Source: JBFJKD01 sp038106145
GTDB lineage: Bacteria > Pseudomonadota > Gammaproteobacteria > Pseudomonadales > Porticoccaceae
Reading direction: 5' to 3'
Assembly (NCBI GenBank): GCA_038106145.1
Contig: JAYODD010000001.1
Span: forward strand, 182,557 to 246,556
Length of the DNA stretch: 64,000 nt
The notes beneath the pieces are model-generated. The model worked only from the letters and a program-made list of their open reading frames with translations, did no database searches and was not told the DNA's origin. Each line of letters begins with the position of its first letter. The first letter of the stretch is position 1. Both the position numbers and the translations under genes were made by a program. Positions 26,854 through 36,437 of this stretch are shown one piece after another.

Positions 26854-29712
26854 TTATCGGCTGGTAAAGTTAAGCTTTTTTGTGGCTGACGGGTTTCGCT
26901 GGATGTTGCCGAGGGTTGTGCGGGCATGTTCACAGGCCATTTCAAAGGATTTCAGAAGCCCCTGCGCAGATCCCAGGTCCGCATTTTTCCCACACCGTTC
27001 CAGGGTGGCGCACAGGCCGGCTAATTTGTCGAAACCGAGATAAGCACTGCTGGATTTTAAGGTGTGCGCCGCCTGATACACTGATTTGGCGTCTCCGTTG
27101 GCGATCGCGCTTAGTACCGTTTCCCGATATTTTGGCAGGTCGCGCAGGTACAGGCTGATGGCTTTTGCCAATGATTCTGGAGACCCCGGCCAGTTAATGG
27201 CTATTAGCAGTGATTGCTCGTCCTCGGCGGAAGCTTGGTTGGCTTCAGTATCGGCAATAGCGCTACTGTGTTGCTCGATTAACGGCAACCAGTTCGCCAG
27301 TGTCTGTTCGAGTTTTTCGCGGCTGATGGGCTTGCTCAGATAACCGTCCATCCCGGCGTTTTTACTTTGCTCCACCACTTCCTTTTGCACATCAGCGGTC
27401 AGCGCAATAATCGGTAGCCTTGCGGACGCCGGTGCCGTCAGTTGCTGCTCGCGAATTTTCAGCGTGGCTTCGATACCATCCATGATCGGCATGTGAAAAT
27501 CCATTAGCACCAAATCGTAGCGGGCTTGGGCTACGGCTTTTACCGCTTCGGGTCCATTGGCGACTATGTCAACCTGACAACCCGCGAGTTCCAGCATATC
27601 GCGAATCACCTCCTGATTGACGTCGTTGTCCTCGGCGACCAGGATGCGAGCCCCAGGCGCGATTTTGGGACGAGGGTCACTAACCTTACTGGCGCTCGCC
27701 ATGGTCTGCCGCTTGCCACCGATGGCCGATATTAAACTGTCGTAGAGATCCGATTGCCGTATCGGTTTGTCGAGCCAGCGAAAAATGCCAGTCATCTCTC
27801 CCGGTGTGGTGCTGTGGGTAGTGCCACCGGAGCTCAGCATAATCAATTTTAGGGTTTGAATTTCGTCATCTGCATGAATTGCCCGCGCTAACTCCAGACC
27901 GTTCATTGCCGGCATTTCAAAATCCAGCAGCGCTATATCGTAAGGAGTGCCAAGTGCCGTATTGCGGCGCAGCATAGCGAGCCCCGTTGGGCCGTTGTCT
28001 GCGGTATCGGCGGTTATCTGCCAGGCTGACAGTTGCGCCTCCAAAGCTTCCAGGTTGGTGGGGTTGTCGTCGACAATGAGTGCGCGAATGGGTTTGTTGA
28101 GCGCTAATTGGTCGTTGTCCGATTGTTGTGATTCTAGGCCGAGCGCCAGATTGACAGTAAACCAGAAAGTTGAGCCGCGATTGGGAACGCTCGCAACGTC
28201 CAGATCGCCGTGCATAAGTTTTACCAGTTGCTTGCAGATCGCGAGCCCCAGGCCGGTGCCTCCGAACAAACGGGTGGTGGATCCGTCGGCCTGGGAGAAT
28301 GGCATAAAAATACGCTCTTTTTGTTCGTCGCTGATACCGACACCGGTGTCCCGTACTTCGATGCGCAACCCGACATGGGTAGCGCTTCTGTCGTTATAGG
28401 AGACGTGAACACTAACGGTACCATAGTGAGTAAACTTAATGGCGTTGCCCATCAGGTTAACCAGCACCTGGCGTATCCGGTATTCGTCCCCCACCAAAAA
28501 TTCGGAAAGATCGACGGGTATGATCACGCTGACTTCCAGGCCCTTTTTGCGAGCTCGGGTAGACATTATTTCCGCGGTTTCTTCAATCAGGGTGCGCAGA
28601 TTAAATGGTCGTTCCTCGAGAATAATTTTACCCGCTTCAATTTTTGAAAAATCCAGAATCTCGCTAATCAGGTGTAACAGGGTTTTACCGGAACGAAAAA
28701 TAGTTTGCGTGAGGTGGTTCTGACGGACACTCAACGTGGTTTCGAGTAATAGTTCCGTCATGCCCAGTACGCCGTTCATGGGGGTGCGAATTTCGTGGCT
28801 CATACGAGCCAGAAATTCGCTTTTTGCGCGGTTGGCTTTTTCAGCAGACTCTTTCGCCGATTCGGCTTCCAGAGTCCTGTTAGCCAGCAGTGTATTTTTG
28901 TCGAGTAATTCTGCGGTGCGTATTTTTACCGTGTCCTCCAGTTGGGTCTGGTGTTGTAGCAGTTGTTTGTCGCGACTCTGTATCTCCATTAGCATCTGGT
29001 TAAAAGAGTCAGTCAGTTGCCCAAATTCATCCCCGCTAATTTTCTCCACTCTAATCCCGTAGTCTTTTTGCTCGGTTACACGTTGCATGGCGCTACTAAG
29101 TTTTTGCAGGGGAGTGGAAATCGTGTAATTTAGTAACAAAAACAGTGTCACAATGGAGAAAACCGCAAAGGCAGATATATACGCCAAAAGAACGTAATTT
29201 TTGGCCATCCTTTTATGGAACAGACTTTGATCATCAATCAAGTGCAAAAAGCCAATAGATTCGCCATGGAAAATAACCGGCAGGGTCATCTCATAATGGT
29301 TGTCCCCCGCTTGAAGCTGTGATAGTCCTGTGCCGAGTGATGTGAGATCGAATGTTGTCCTTTTCAGACCGTTGCCGACATCGTTCGATTTGATGGGTGA
29401 AGTGAAGCTGGCGAATAGCTGTCCTTCCCGATTAAAAAGTTTTGCGGAAATAATATTGGGGGTGGCAGCGAGGGACGCGAGCGTGTCCTTTGCAGCGTCT
29501 GTATCGTTGAAAACAAGCGCCGCGGTACTATTTTGCGCGACAATGGATCCCAGTGTCGATAATTCTTCGGCAACATGATGCTTGGCGCTTTCCCTTTCAT
29601 GGGCCTCAAGGGTAAAAAGCATTAGTGTCAGCCCTAGCAGGCCGCTGGCGGAGATCGCTAGCAATAGTTTTAATTTTACGGGTTTGTCGAAAATAAACTT
29701 TGTACGGGACAT
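26854..29712 (-). CDS. hybrid sensor histidine kinase (CHASE8-like sensor, HAMP, HisKA, HATPase, two REC, Hpt)
   Basis: The 952-aa membrane kinase, numbered from the ATG at 29712. A first helix (about 18-37), a periplasmic sensor resembling CHASE8 (about 38-170) and a second helix (174-196) are followed by HAMP. Then HisKA with H306 (ARMSHEIRTPMNG), HATPase with NAIKF, DTGVGIS and GGTGLGLAI, REC1 with D597 (ALLDFEMPAMNG), REC2 with D738 (LMDFHMPIMDG), and a terminal Hpt with H883 (AAHTLKSSS). This is a BarA-like phosphorelay; no separate response regulator is adjacent. GGTGAC precedes the ATG; a GTG at 29721 is the alternative. Third gene of the receptor/YfiR/kinase cassette. Confidence 0.9.
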   Translation of the reverse strand: MSRTKFIFDKPVKLKLLLAISASGLLGLTLMLFTLEAHERESAKHHVAEELSTLGSIVAQNSTAALVFNDTDAAKDTLASLAATPNIISAKLFNREGQLFASFTSPIKSNDVGNGLKRTTFDLTSLGTGLSQLQAGDNHYEMTLPVIFHGESIGFLHLIDDQSLFHKRMAKNYVLLAYISAFAVFSIVTLFLLLNYTISTPLQKLSSAMQRVTEQKDYGIRVEKISGDEFGQLTDSFNQMLMEIQSRDKQLLQHQTQLEDTVKIRTAELLDKNTLLANRTLEAESAKESAEKANRAKSEFLARMSHEIRTPMNGVLGMTELLLETTLSVRQNHLTQTIFRSGKTLLHLISEILDFSKIEAGKIILEERPFNLRTLIEETAEIMSTRARKKGLEVSVIIPVDLSEFLVGDEYRIRQVLVNLMGNAIKFTHYGTVSVHVSYNDRSATHVGLRIEVRDTGVGISDEQKERIFMPFSQADGSTTRLFGGTGLGLAICKQLVKLMHGDLDVASVPNRGSTFWFTVNLALGLESQQSDNDQLALNKPIRALIVDDNPTNLEALEAQLSAWQITADTADNGPTGLAMLRRNTALGTPYDIALLDFEMPAMNGLELARAIHADDEIQTLKLIMLSSGGTTHSTTPGEMTGIFRWLDKPIRQSDLYDSLISAIGGKRQTMASASKVSDPRPKIAPGARILVAEDNDVNQEVIRDMLELAGCQVDIVANGPEAVKAVAQARYDLVLMDFHMPIMDGIEATLKIREQQLTAPASARLPIIALTADVQKEVVEQSKNAGMDGYLSKPISREKLEQTLANWLPLIEQHSSAIADTEANQASAEDEQSLLIAINWPGSPESLAKAISLYLRDLPKYRETVLSAIANGDAKSVYQAAHTLKSSSAYLGFDKLAGLCATLERCGKNADLGSAQGLLKSFEMACEHARTTLGNIQRNPSATKKLNFTSR

Positions 29713-29721
29713 CGTCGTCAC

Positions 29722-30282
29722 CTATTCAACAAGTTCTGCAAGACGCAGTAATTTTGAGCTGATTTTTAGCTTCGATTTTACAGCTGCACTCTGATTGATA
29801 GATAGGGTGATCTTGTCATCCTTGGTCAACAGATTAACCACCCCTCCGGATTCATTAAAACCTGGCATTTCTCCGATGGTTAGTACCGGATTGGTGCCAA
29901 TTGCGGCGTTGATGCGCGGCAACAGATCGCGGTTCCCCTTGCTGATAAACAGCACCTGGCAGGAAGAGGTGTCAGTGATTTTGGTCACATGTAGAATAAT
30001 CAGGGGACGTGATTCTATCTGTTTTTGTTCAAAGGCTTTGAAAGCGTTCAGTACAGCGCTGTTGCCCACGATACAGAATCTGACAACCTGGTTTTCCGAC
30101 GGCCAACGGGTATAGCGCGCGATGTTGTAACTGAGTGCGGCCTTGATTTGATATTCGTCAGCGGTCTGAGCTGCGACACCAGGAAAAAAAACGCCTAGTG
30201 CGAACGGCAAGGATAGCAGCCACAAGGGTGTTTTTCGGAAAAATTCACGCTCGGATACGCGAAGATGACAGTGAATTCGCAT
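29722..30282 (-). CDS. YfiR-like periplasmic protein (DUF4154)
   Basis: The 186-aa protein has an N-terminal signal (hydrophobic WLLSLPFALGVFFPGVAAQ). Then EYQIKAALSYNIARYTRWP, FCIVGNSAVLNAFKAFEQK, SCQVLFISKGNRDLL, PVLTIGEMPGFNESGGVVN and SINQSAAVKSKLKISSKLLRLA follow, which are the successive motifs of the YfiR family. In Pseudomonas, YfiR in the periplasm represses the CHASE8-bearing cyclase YfiN. Here the next gene, starting ten bases later, encodes a kinase with a CHASE8-like sensor, so YfiR-like control of that sensor is a reasonable inference. Its stop lies directly before the kinase start. Confidence 0.87.
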   Translation of the reverse strand: MRIHCHLRVSEREFFRKTPLWLLSLPFALGVFFPGVAAQTADEYQIKAALSYNIARYTRWPSENQVVRFCIVGNSAVLNAFKAFEQKQIESRPLIILHVTKITDTSSCQVLFISKGNRDLLPRINAAIGTNPVLTIGEMPGFNESGGVVNLLTKDDKITLSINQSAAVKSKLKISSKLLRLAELVE

Positions 30283-30303
30283 GATGGCGCGGCCGCTTGA
30301 ATC

Positions 30304-32364
30304 CTAAAATGTCATCAGTGCTTTTATGTAAAGGCTTCGTTTGATCTCGGTTTCGGGTATGAATGCTTCCGCGACGAATTCGGTGTGCCGGTTGTCGAGA
30401 AGACTTTGTCCAACCACCGCGATTTCGAAATTGCGGGCTGGGCGCCAAACTACGTTAGCGTCCAGTGTCGTATAAGAATTGATCCTATACGGCATCGTGC
30501 CCGTGTAACTTGCCTCAACATCATCCACATAACGACCCCACAGGTTTAACTCGACGTTTGCGTCTAATTTTATCGTTGATCTTAAGGACGCCTGATGTTT
30601 GGGTGGTTGACCGAACTGAGCATTGGTTAGGTGAACATCACAAGCAATCGCTAAGTGAATGTAACTGTAGGAAAAATCAAGTCGCCACCGTTCCTGTGGT
30701 TGATATATTGCTGAGATTTCATAGCCGCGCGTAGTGCCGCTATACTGATTTTCAAAATTATAAGGTTGAATGATCGGTTGGTCGAAGGTGTTTGGTATCT
30801 CGGTTTCACCCGCGTGTACGCCGCGCAGTTGATTGTAATTATTGTGGAAAACAGAGATATCCAAAGAAAAGTGTTTGCCGGGCAGCAGTCGGTACCCCGC
30901 CTCGAATGCAGTTAAATCTTCTGGCTTGAAATTTTCACTGCCAGCGAAAACTACCATCACAGGTAGCGGCAAGGGGTTTATTTTCGGGGTCAAAGGTGGA
31001 ATGACTGACGTGAGTAAACGCACGTCGTGTTCTACCCGGGATGGCGTGCGTACCGCTCGCGAAACGGATGCCCATAATTTATGCTGGTTGCTCAAGGACC
31101 ACATGACGCGCAAGTTCGGCTGGATTTCGAGGCCAGTATGTTCGAGGTACTCAATTTTTGATCCCAAAGTGACGGCGACTTTATCGTTTAGTGCTATTTC
31201 GCTTTGCAGGAAACCGGTATAACTGTCAATTGAGTTGACTGCCGGTAAAATTGGCGCGACGGATGAAGGGGCGTAATGGTCGCGAACATTGCGGAAACCC
31301 AAACCCCACAAAACATCATGTTTGTCGGTGAGGAGTATTCTATGTTGAAAGTCAACGTCGATTGTTTTTAGAGTTTTTTCTGTAAAGGCCTCGTCGCGGT
31401 GGTTATAATCATAATAGTTCTGTAATTCGAACTCGGAGGTCGCGCTAACTGTGTGCTTCCACCTGGTTAGTAGATGCCAGCCGGAAACATCCGCGTGGTC
31501 GGTAAGCGTTTCCTGGTAAGATGGTCCCGTCAATGATGGCAGGGTTACCGTTTGGTTGATATTGCCGCGATAGATGTCACCCTGCAGGGTAAAGCTATCC
31601 CGTGCTAATTGACTGTCCACACGAAAGCCACTTCGTTGCATGCTCCAGTCGTCGTTGGCGTCGCCACCCGTCTGAAGATCGAAGGCACTTCGTTGGTTGT
31701 TTTTTACGTATGCGCGAGCGTACGTATGATCGCCAATAGCGCCGCCATAGCGCAGTCCTCCCATGTGCTGTTCCTGGTTGCCAGCGCCCACCACAGCCAG
31801 ACCGCCAGCGGTATCCGCACTGTGTTTGGTGACAATATTTATTACACCGTTAACCGCATTGGTACCCCACAGGGTGGCGCCGGGGCCGCGGATCACTTCA
31901 ATGCGCTCGATATCTTCCAGCAACGTGTCCTGAACTTCCCAGTAGACTCCGGAAAATGAAGGACTGTAAACCGACCGCCCGTCGATCAACACCAGTAATT
32001 TATTGCTAAATCGGCCGTTGAAACCGCGGCTGGTAATTGCCCATTTGTTGCTGTCGATGCGGGCGACGTGCAGCCCAGGCACCATACGCAGCGCCTCGGG
32101 AATGGTGGTCACACCTGTTTGCCGAATATCCCGCTCGCTTATAACCTGGATTGCCGCGGGGGAAGAGGAGAGCGGTTGTATTTTTTTGGACACAGAGGTG
32201 ACTTCCATGTCGAGCAGGTCCTCAAGGCCCAGATTAAGTATGTCCCCATCAGTGATGTCAACGGGGTCACTGGCCCGGCTTTGATGACTTGGGCATAAAA
32301 ACACCATCGGCAAAATTAACGAGATGAGGAGGGTTGGCAACCGGTGTGGGTGTTTTAGTGGCAT
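30304..32364 (-). CDS. TonB-dependent outer-membrane receptor
   Basis: A 686-aa outer-membrane receptor. A signal peptide runs to about residue 31. The plug domain (about 40-165) shows LGLEDLLDMEVTSVSKK, QVISERDIRQTG and RGPGATLWGTNAVNGVINI. A 22-strand barrel rich in aromatic strands fills the rest, ending in a C-terminal Phe. It lacks an N-terminal signalling domain of the FecA type. The LEDLL..EVTSVSKK start is seen in receptors of unknown ligand that cluster with YfiR-like genes. The ATG at 32364 is preferred over the upstream TTG at 32415. First gene of the cassette, 21 bp before YfiR. Ligand unknown. Confidence 0.9.
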   Translation of the reverse strand: MPLKHPHRLPTLLISLILPMVFLCPSHQSRASDPVDITDGDILNLGLEDLLDMEVTSVSKKIQPLSSSPAAIQVISERDIRQTGVTTIPEALRMVPGLHVARIDSNKWAITSRGFNGRFSNKLLVLIDGRSVYSPSFSGVYWEVQDTLLEDIERIEVIRGPGATLWGTNAVNGVINIVTKHSADTAGGLAVVGAGNQEQHMGGLRYGGAIGDHTYARAYVKNNQRSAFDLQTGGDANDDWSMQRSGFRVDSQLARDSFTLQGDIYRGNINQTVTLPSLTGPSYQETLTDHADVSGWHLLTRWKHTVSATSEFELQNYYDYNHRDEAFTEKTLKTIDVDFQHRILLTDKHDVLWGLGFRNVRDHYAPSSVAPILPAVNSIDSYTGFLQSEIALNDKVAVTLGSKIEYLEHTGLEIQPNLRVMWSLSNQHKLWASVSRAVRTPSRVEHDVRLLTSVIPPLTPKINPLPLPVMVVFAGSENFKPEDLTAFEAGYRLLPGKHFSLDISVFHNNYNQLRGVHAGETEIPNTFDQPIIQPYNFENQYSGTTRGYEISAIYQPQERWRLDFSYSYIHLAIACDVHLTNAQFGQPPKHQASLRSTIKLDANVELNLWGRYVDDVEASYTGTMPYRINSYTTLDANVVWRPARNFEIAVVGQSLLDNRHTEFVAEAFIPETEIKRSLYIKALMTF

Positions 32365-32769
32365 GGTAAGTAATCCACGGTGATCAATAGCGCGCTTTGG
32401 GGATCCAGCTTGCAAGAATATCGTTTGCTTCAGGGTTATGACTGAGAACCCACTGTAATTTGGTAGCAGATTCTGCCTTGGGCGTCAGAATTCGCCCCTG
32501 AATGACTCTGCTGTTATCGGCCATTTCTCCACGGACTTGAGTTGGTCAGGCGGTATTCGAATCCGTGCGTTGGCCGCTCGCCTGGCGATTCTTTCAGGTA
32601 CAGCCGAAATCGAGGTGGGCGCGGTCTGTTTGAACGTTCCGCGGGTTGCTGAATGGGCCCTTCTTCAAAATACTGTCAAGGAATTAGTAAAAACCTGAAA
32701 AAATATAATAATCAACACGTTAAGAACATTTAAGGAATGGTTAGGCGATGGAATCTGAGGCAAATTGGA

Positions 32770-32783
32770 TTGATTTACATCAT
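32770..32783. promoter_or_regulatory. FNR/Anr-type box
   Basis: TTGATTTACATCAT matches the TTGAT-N4-ATCAA consensus at nine of ten positions. It is about 20 bp before the nested dyad in the divergent gap, so oxygen-responsive control of the receptor cassette or of the hydrolase operon is possible. CRP binding cannot be excluded. Confidence 0.45.
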
Positions 32784-32800
32784 GTGCAATGATTGACTGC

Positions 32801-32835
32801 CTACCCAAAAGTAGTAAGATACTACTCGTAGGTAG
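32801..32835. promoter_or_regulatory. nested dyad, probable operator
   Basis: Inner arms AGTAGTA (32810-32816) and TACTACT (32820-32826) are perfect around AGA. Outer arms CTACC (32801-32805) and GGTAG (32831-32835) are also perfect, with four unpaired bases on each side between the arms. A TTGACT (32793-32798) with a weak TAAGAT 16 bases on would place the dyad over a plus-strand promoter, where a repressor would block it. Confidence 0.5.
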
Positions 32836-33066
32836 AAAATGTTGCGTTCCGATAAAAATTTATGCTTGAATCGGGACGCTAGTTCACTGCAATGGTGGAT
32901 TTATCCGGTTATTTCATCAGTCGGCGATGGTGCGCGTTAGCGGTTCAGCGAAGGTCGGCGCGCTGTATTAAGGGTGGTTAGCCCCTTTTGATTGTTCGCA
33001 GGCTGCTATCACACCGGCGTATTTGCCGTTACTTACATAGTCACTTTAGCGTAGGGGGAAAAACCA

Positions 33067-33861
33067 TTGGCTACCTGGAAAGAAGAAACCCTCAGTGTCG
33101 CTGGAACGGAGTTGGTTATGATCCGTGGCGGCACGGGCAAACCATTATTGGTTCTGCACGACGAGTTGGGGTACACGGGCTGGATGAGCTGGAATGAGGA
33201 GCTGGCGAAACATCGCGAGCTGATTATGCCACTACAACCGGGTTTTGGCAGAACGCCCAGACTGGACTGGATCTGGCGACATCGCGACCTGGCCGGATTT
33301 TACGGCAATGTAGTGCGCGAACTAAAGCTTGGAAAAGTCGATGTGCTGGGTTTTTCTGCGGGGGGGTATGTCGCGGCGGAGATGGCGGCGGCAAATCCAG
33401 AGATGTTGGCCAGCCTGGCGTTGGTTGCGCCCATGGGTATAAAACCCGAAGAGGGTGAAATAGCCGAGATGTTTGGGGTTACGATCGGCAGTTATCTGCG
33501 TTCTACGGTTGCGGATTCGACCTCAACAACGACTGAATTTTCCAAAATATATGGCGGCGAGATGACGCCCGAACAATTCGAGCTGTTCGAAGATGCGCGC
33601 GCGGAAAGTGCGCGCATTGGATGGGAGCCGTACATGTTTAACCCCAGTTTGCCGGAACTGCTGCGCGGTGCTCGTACCGTTAACCTGCCGACGCTGCTGG
33701 TGCGCGGCGATCAGGACAAAATTGTCCCCCAGGGCTGTATAACCAGTTACAAACAGGCGTTGCCCCAGGCACAGGTGGTGAGTATTAAGGGCGTGGGTCA
33801 TCGCCCGGAAATTGAAGACAGCGCGGCGTTTGTCAGTGCGGTTACAAAGTTTCTGGTTTAA
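33067..33861 (+). CDS. alpha/beta hydrolase
   Basis: The 264-aa alpha/beta-hydrolase fold protein. It starts at a TTG with a strong GGGGG site eight bases before. The nucleophile elbow is GFSAGG, the likely acid is in VRGDQDKIVP, and the histidine is in KGVGHRPEIE. The cap region is short. Probably an esterase or C-C hydrolase; substrate unknown. The luciferase-like gene follows after 38 bp, so the two are probably cotranscribed and may act on the same compound. Confidence 0.87.
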   Translation: MATWKEETLSVAGTELVMIRGGTGKPLLVLHDELGYTGWMSWNEELAKHRELIMPLQPGFGRTPRLDWIWRHRDLAGFYGNVVRELKLGKVDVLGFSAGGYVAAEMAAANPEMLASLALVAPMGIKPEEGEIAEMFGVTIGSYLRSTVADSTSTTTEFSKIYGGEMTPEQFELFEDARAESARIGWEPYMFNPSLPELLRGARTVNLPTLLVRGDQDKIVPQGCITSYKQALPQAQVVSIKGVGHRPEIEDSAAFVSAVTKFLV

Positions 33862-33899
33862 GAATTTACAGAGGATACGTTTTTTCAGAGGATAAGTTA

Positions 33900-35228
33900 A
33901 TGCAAATTGCTCATTTTACCGAGCGCCCCGTGCGCTACATCGCCGAGGAGCCGATTCTGCAGAATCGGGCATTTTTTGGCGTTTCCAATAAGTACTTTGA
34001 TCGCGAAAAGTCTGCCCACGATTACAATTTCTACCTCGATGAGGCCTGCTATTGCGAGGAGGTCGGTTTTGACGCGGTGGCGATTAACGAGCACCATGGC
34101 AACCCGTTTTGCTCGGGCAATGTGATGAATGTCGAGGCGGCAATTCTGGCGCGCATCACGTCAAAAGTGAAAATTGTGTTAATTGGGAATCCGCTGCCGG
34201 TGATTAAACATCCACTGCGCATGGCGGAGGAACTGGCTACGATAGATACTATTTCGCGCGGCCGTCTGGTTTCCGGTTGGGTGCGAGGAGCAGGTAGTGA
34301 ACAGTTCTTCAATAACGCTAACCCAGCATATAACCGGGAAATGTTTAACGAGGCGCACCAGTTTATTCTCGATGCCTGGACCAAAGACGGGCCCTGGCGC
34401 TACGAGGGCAAACACTTCCATTATCGCCACGTAAACCCGTGGGTGCGACCTTACCAGGATCCCTATCCACAGCAATGGATTCCCGGCGTACTGAGTCCGG
34501 AAACGGTGCTGTGGTGCGCGGAGAAACGCTATCCTTATCTGGGGCTTGGCACCGCGCTGGGGCCGACTTGCGACCTGTGGGATATGTATGCGGACAAAGC
34601 CGCCGAATTGGGTTACCAGGCGGGGCCGGAAAACTTTGGTTATCTGTTGCCGGTGTTCGTGGCGGATAGTGACGAGAAAGCGCAGGAACTGGGCAAAGGT
34701 TTTATCTACGGCGGCGGACAAAATTCTTTTTCCCGTCCGGAGCACACCTTGCCGCCCGGGTACAATTCCAAGACTGCGATTCGTATGCTGGCGCAACTGC
34801 CCGGCGGCAGTTGGCTGGGGGTGAGCAGGGACAAAATGATGGCGAGTAAGGACGACTCCTGGAACGCCAGTGCTTTTGACGAATTGCGTGCCAAACTGGT
34901 CAAAGGCTACGAAAAGGTGCAGGAAACCATGCAGGTAGTGGTGGGTAGTCCCGAGACGGTCAGCAAAAAAATCAAGAATATTTTGTCGGTGATTCGACCC
35001 GGTGTGTTCACCTGTTTCGCTATTCAGGGCAATGTCAGCGACCAGGACCGTTTGCGTAGCGTCGAGCTGCTGGGCAAGGAAGTGCTGCCGGAGCTGCGCC
35101 GTTTTGCCCGGGAAATAGACCTGCCGGGGCCGTTTGAACGCACGCCCGGATCAGTCAGCCTCGCGGCGGGTTCCAAAAGGGCCGCGGTGTGCGACCGGGC
35201 GGCGTTGGAAAAACTCGGTTTACCCTGA
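33900..35228 (+). CDS. LLM-class flavin-dependent monooxygenase
   Basis: The 442-aa luciferase-like TIM-barrel enzyme that uses reduced flavin and oxygen. Seen: EEVGFDAVAINEHHGNPF (N-terminal barrel), IGNPLPVIKHPLRMAEELA, ISRGRLVSGWVRG and GSPETVSKKI near the C-terminus. Substrates in this family range from alkanes and ketones to nitrilotriacetate; none is implied directly. Pairs with the hydrolase just upstream. A strong terminator ends the two-gene unit. A decayed relative lies at 36438. Confidence 0.9.
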   Translation: MQIAHFTERPVRYIAEEPILQNRAFFGVSNKYFDREKSAHDYNFYLDEACYCEEVGFDAVAINEHHGNPFCSGNVMNVEAAILARITSKVKIVLIGNPLPVIKHPLRMAEELATIDTISRGRLVSGWVRGAGSEQFFNNANPAYNREMFNEAHQFILDAWTKDGPWRYEGKHFHYRHVNPWVRPYQDPYPQQWIPGVLSPETVLWCAEKRYPYLGLGTALGPTCDLWDMYADKAAELGYQAGPENFGYLLPVFVADSDEKAQELGKGFIYGGGQNSFSRPEHTLPPGYNSKTAIRMLAQLPGGSWLGVSRDKMMASKDDSWNASAFDELRAKLVKGYEKVQETMQVVVGSPETVSKKIKNILSVIRPGVFTCFAIQGNVSDQDRLRSVELLGKEVLPELRRFAREIDLPGPFERTPGSVSLAAGSKRAAVCDRAALEKLGLP

Positions 35229-35272
35229 CGGTCGCCTGCTGGCACAGTGCGGGCCAAAACCCGGCGTGCTAC

Positions 35273-35301
35273 AAAAGGATGCCAGCAGGCATCCTTTTTT
35301 T
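35273..35301 (+). terminator. Rho-independent terminator of the hydrolase/monooxygenase operon
   Basis: AAAAGGATGCC and GGCATCCTTTT pair perfectly around AGCA, followed by more T. Confidence 0.92.
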
Positions 35302-35348
35302 AATCCCCGGTTTAGCGCAAAAGTGTAGTAGCAAGCGCGTCCGATAGA

Positions 35349-36113
35349 CTATTTGGCTTCGAGAGAAAAGCCCGCGGTCATACCTCCGTCGGCCACAAAC
35401 TCCGAGCCGGTCGAGTAGGAGCTGTCGTCCGATGCGAGATAGGCGGCCAGGTTAGCCATTTCCTCGGGACGGCCAATGCGCCCCAGTGGAACCGCTTTAA
35501 ATGCCGCCGCCCCCTGGCTCGCCGACAGGCCTATATCGTCCAGGATCTTGGTGGCTACGCCGCCAGGGTGAATGGAGTTGACGCGAATGTTAAACCGACC
35601 CAGTTCCAGGGCGGCAACTTTGGTCATGCCGCGTACCGCGAATTTGCTCGCGACGTAAGCGGTTGCGCCATACATGCCGGTTAGTCCGTCGATGGAAGAA
35701 ATATTGACGATTGATCCACCGCCGGCTTTTTTCATGGCCGGGACCACGCTACGCATACCGAGAAAAACGCCGAGCTGATTGACGTTGATCACGCGCATAT
35801 AGGCATCGGTCGACGTATCCGCAAGCGGTACCACTGGCGTAATAATGCCAGCGTTGTTGACCAATACATTGAGTTTGCCAAATTTTTTCACGGTATGTTT
35901 GACCACCTCGACCCAGGCAGCCTCGTCGGTAACATCAAGGGTCATATAAGCCGCCGCCTTGCCTATTTTTTCCGCCAGTTTTTTTCCCTCTTTATCCAGC
36001 ACGTCACACAACATGACTTTGGCGCCACGTGCGGCGAACAGTTTGGCCTCGGCTGCCCCCTGGCCGCGGGCGGCTCCGGTGATTAAAGCGACTTTACCTT
36101 TGAGATCTGCCAT
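35349..36113 (-). CDS. short-chain dehydrogenase/reductase
   Basis: A 254-aa classical SDR: TGAARGQGAAEAKLF (cofactor), LDVTDEAAW, NNAGI, NISSIDG and the catalytic YVASK, then NSIHPGGVATKI and the C-terminal SEFVADGG. The overall pattern is like 3-alpha/20-beta-hydroxysteroid dehydrogenases and cyclohexanol dehydrogenases, so a hydroxylated alicyclic or steroid-like substrate is plausible. Runs against the neighbouring operon, convergent with the monooxygenase terminator. Confidence 0.9.
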   Translation of the reverse strand: MADLKGKVALITGAARGQGAAEAKLFAARGAKVMLCDVLDKEGKKLAEKIGKAAAYMTLDVTDEAAWVEVVKHTVKKFGKLNVLVNNAGIITPVVPLADTSTDAYMRVINVNQLGVFLGMRSVVPAMKKAGGGSIVNISSIDGLTGMYGATAYVASKFAVRGMTKVAALELGRFNIRVNSIHPGGVATKILDDIGLSASQGAAAFKAVPLGRIGRPEEMANLAAYLASDDSSYSTGSEFVADGGMTAGFSLEAK

Positions 36114-36356
36114 CAGAAATATTCCTTATGGTTTGTGATTGGGTTAAACATTGTTCCGCATACGCGCAGTAATAGCGGACAACTTTCGCAGACCCTGAGC
36201 GCGGTTAATATAAGCGGTCAGCTCGGCGGTGGCGACCTGGGTTGGACCGCCCGCTTCGTATTCTGATTCTTTTTAACCTGGCACTGTTGTTGGCGCACCG
36301 TTTGTCCCACTGCCCTGGTCCGCGACTCGCCGCCGGCCCAATAATAACTCGATTTG

Positions 36357-36370
36357 TTACCAAATGGTAA
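36357..36370. promoter_or_regulatory. 14-bp dyad, TetR-like operator candidate
   Basis: TTACCA (36357-36362) and TGGTAA (36365-36370) are perfect arms around AA. It lies upstream of the luciferase-like remnant and could have been its operator. Confidence 0.3.
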
Positions 36371-36437
36371 ACTATGCAAAACTACGGGTAGCAGCAACGC
36401 TTATTCACAGCCCTGGGGCCACGGTATGGGATGTTGA

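Larger units (their letters stand above)
32365..33066. other. 702-bp divergent intergenic region
   Basis: It lies between the TonB receptor (-) and the hydrolase (+). No gene of good quality is visible. It becomes AT-rich around 32690-32860 and carries an FNR-like box and a nested dyad, described separately. Confidence 0.7.
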
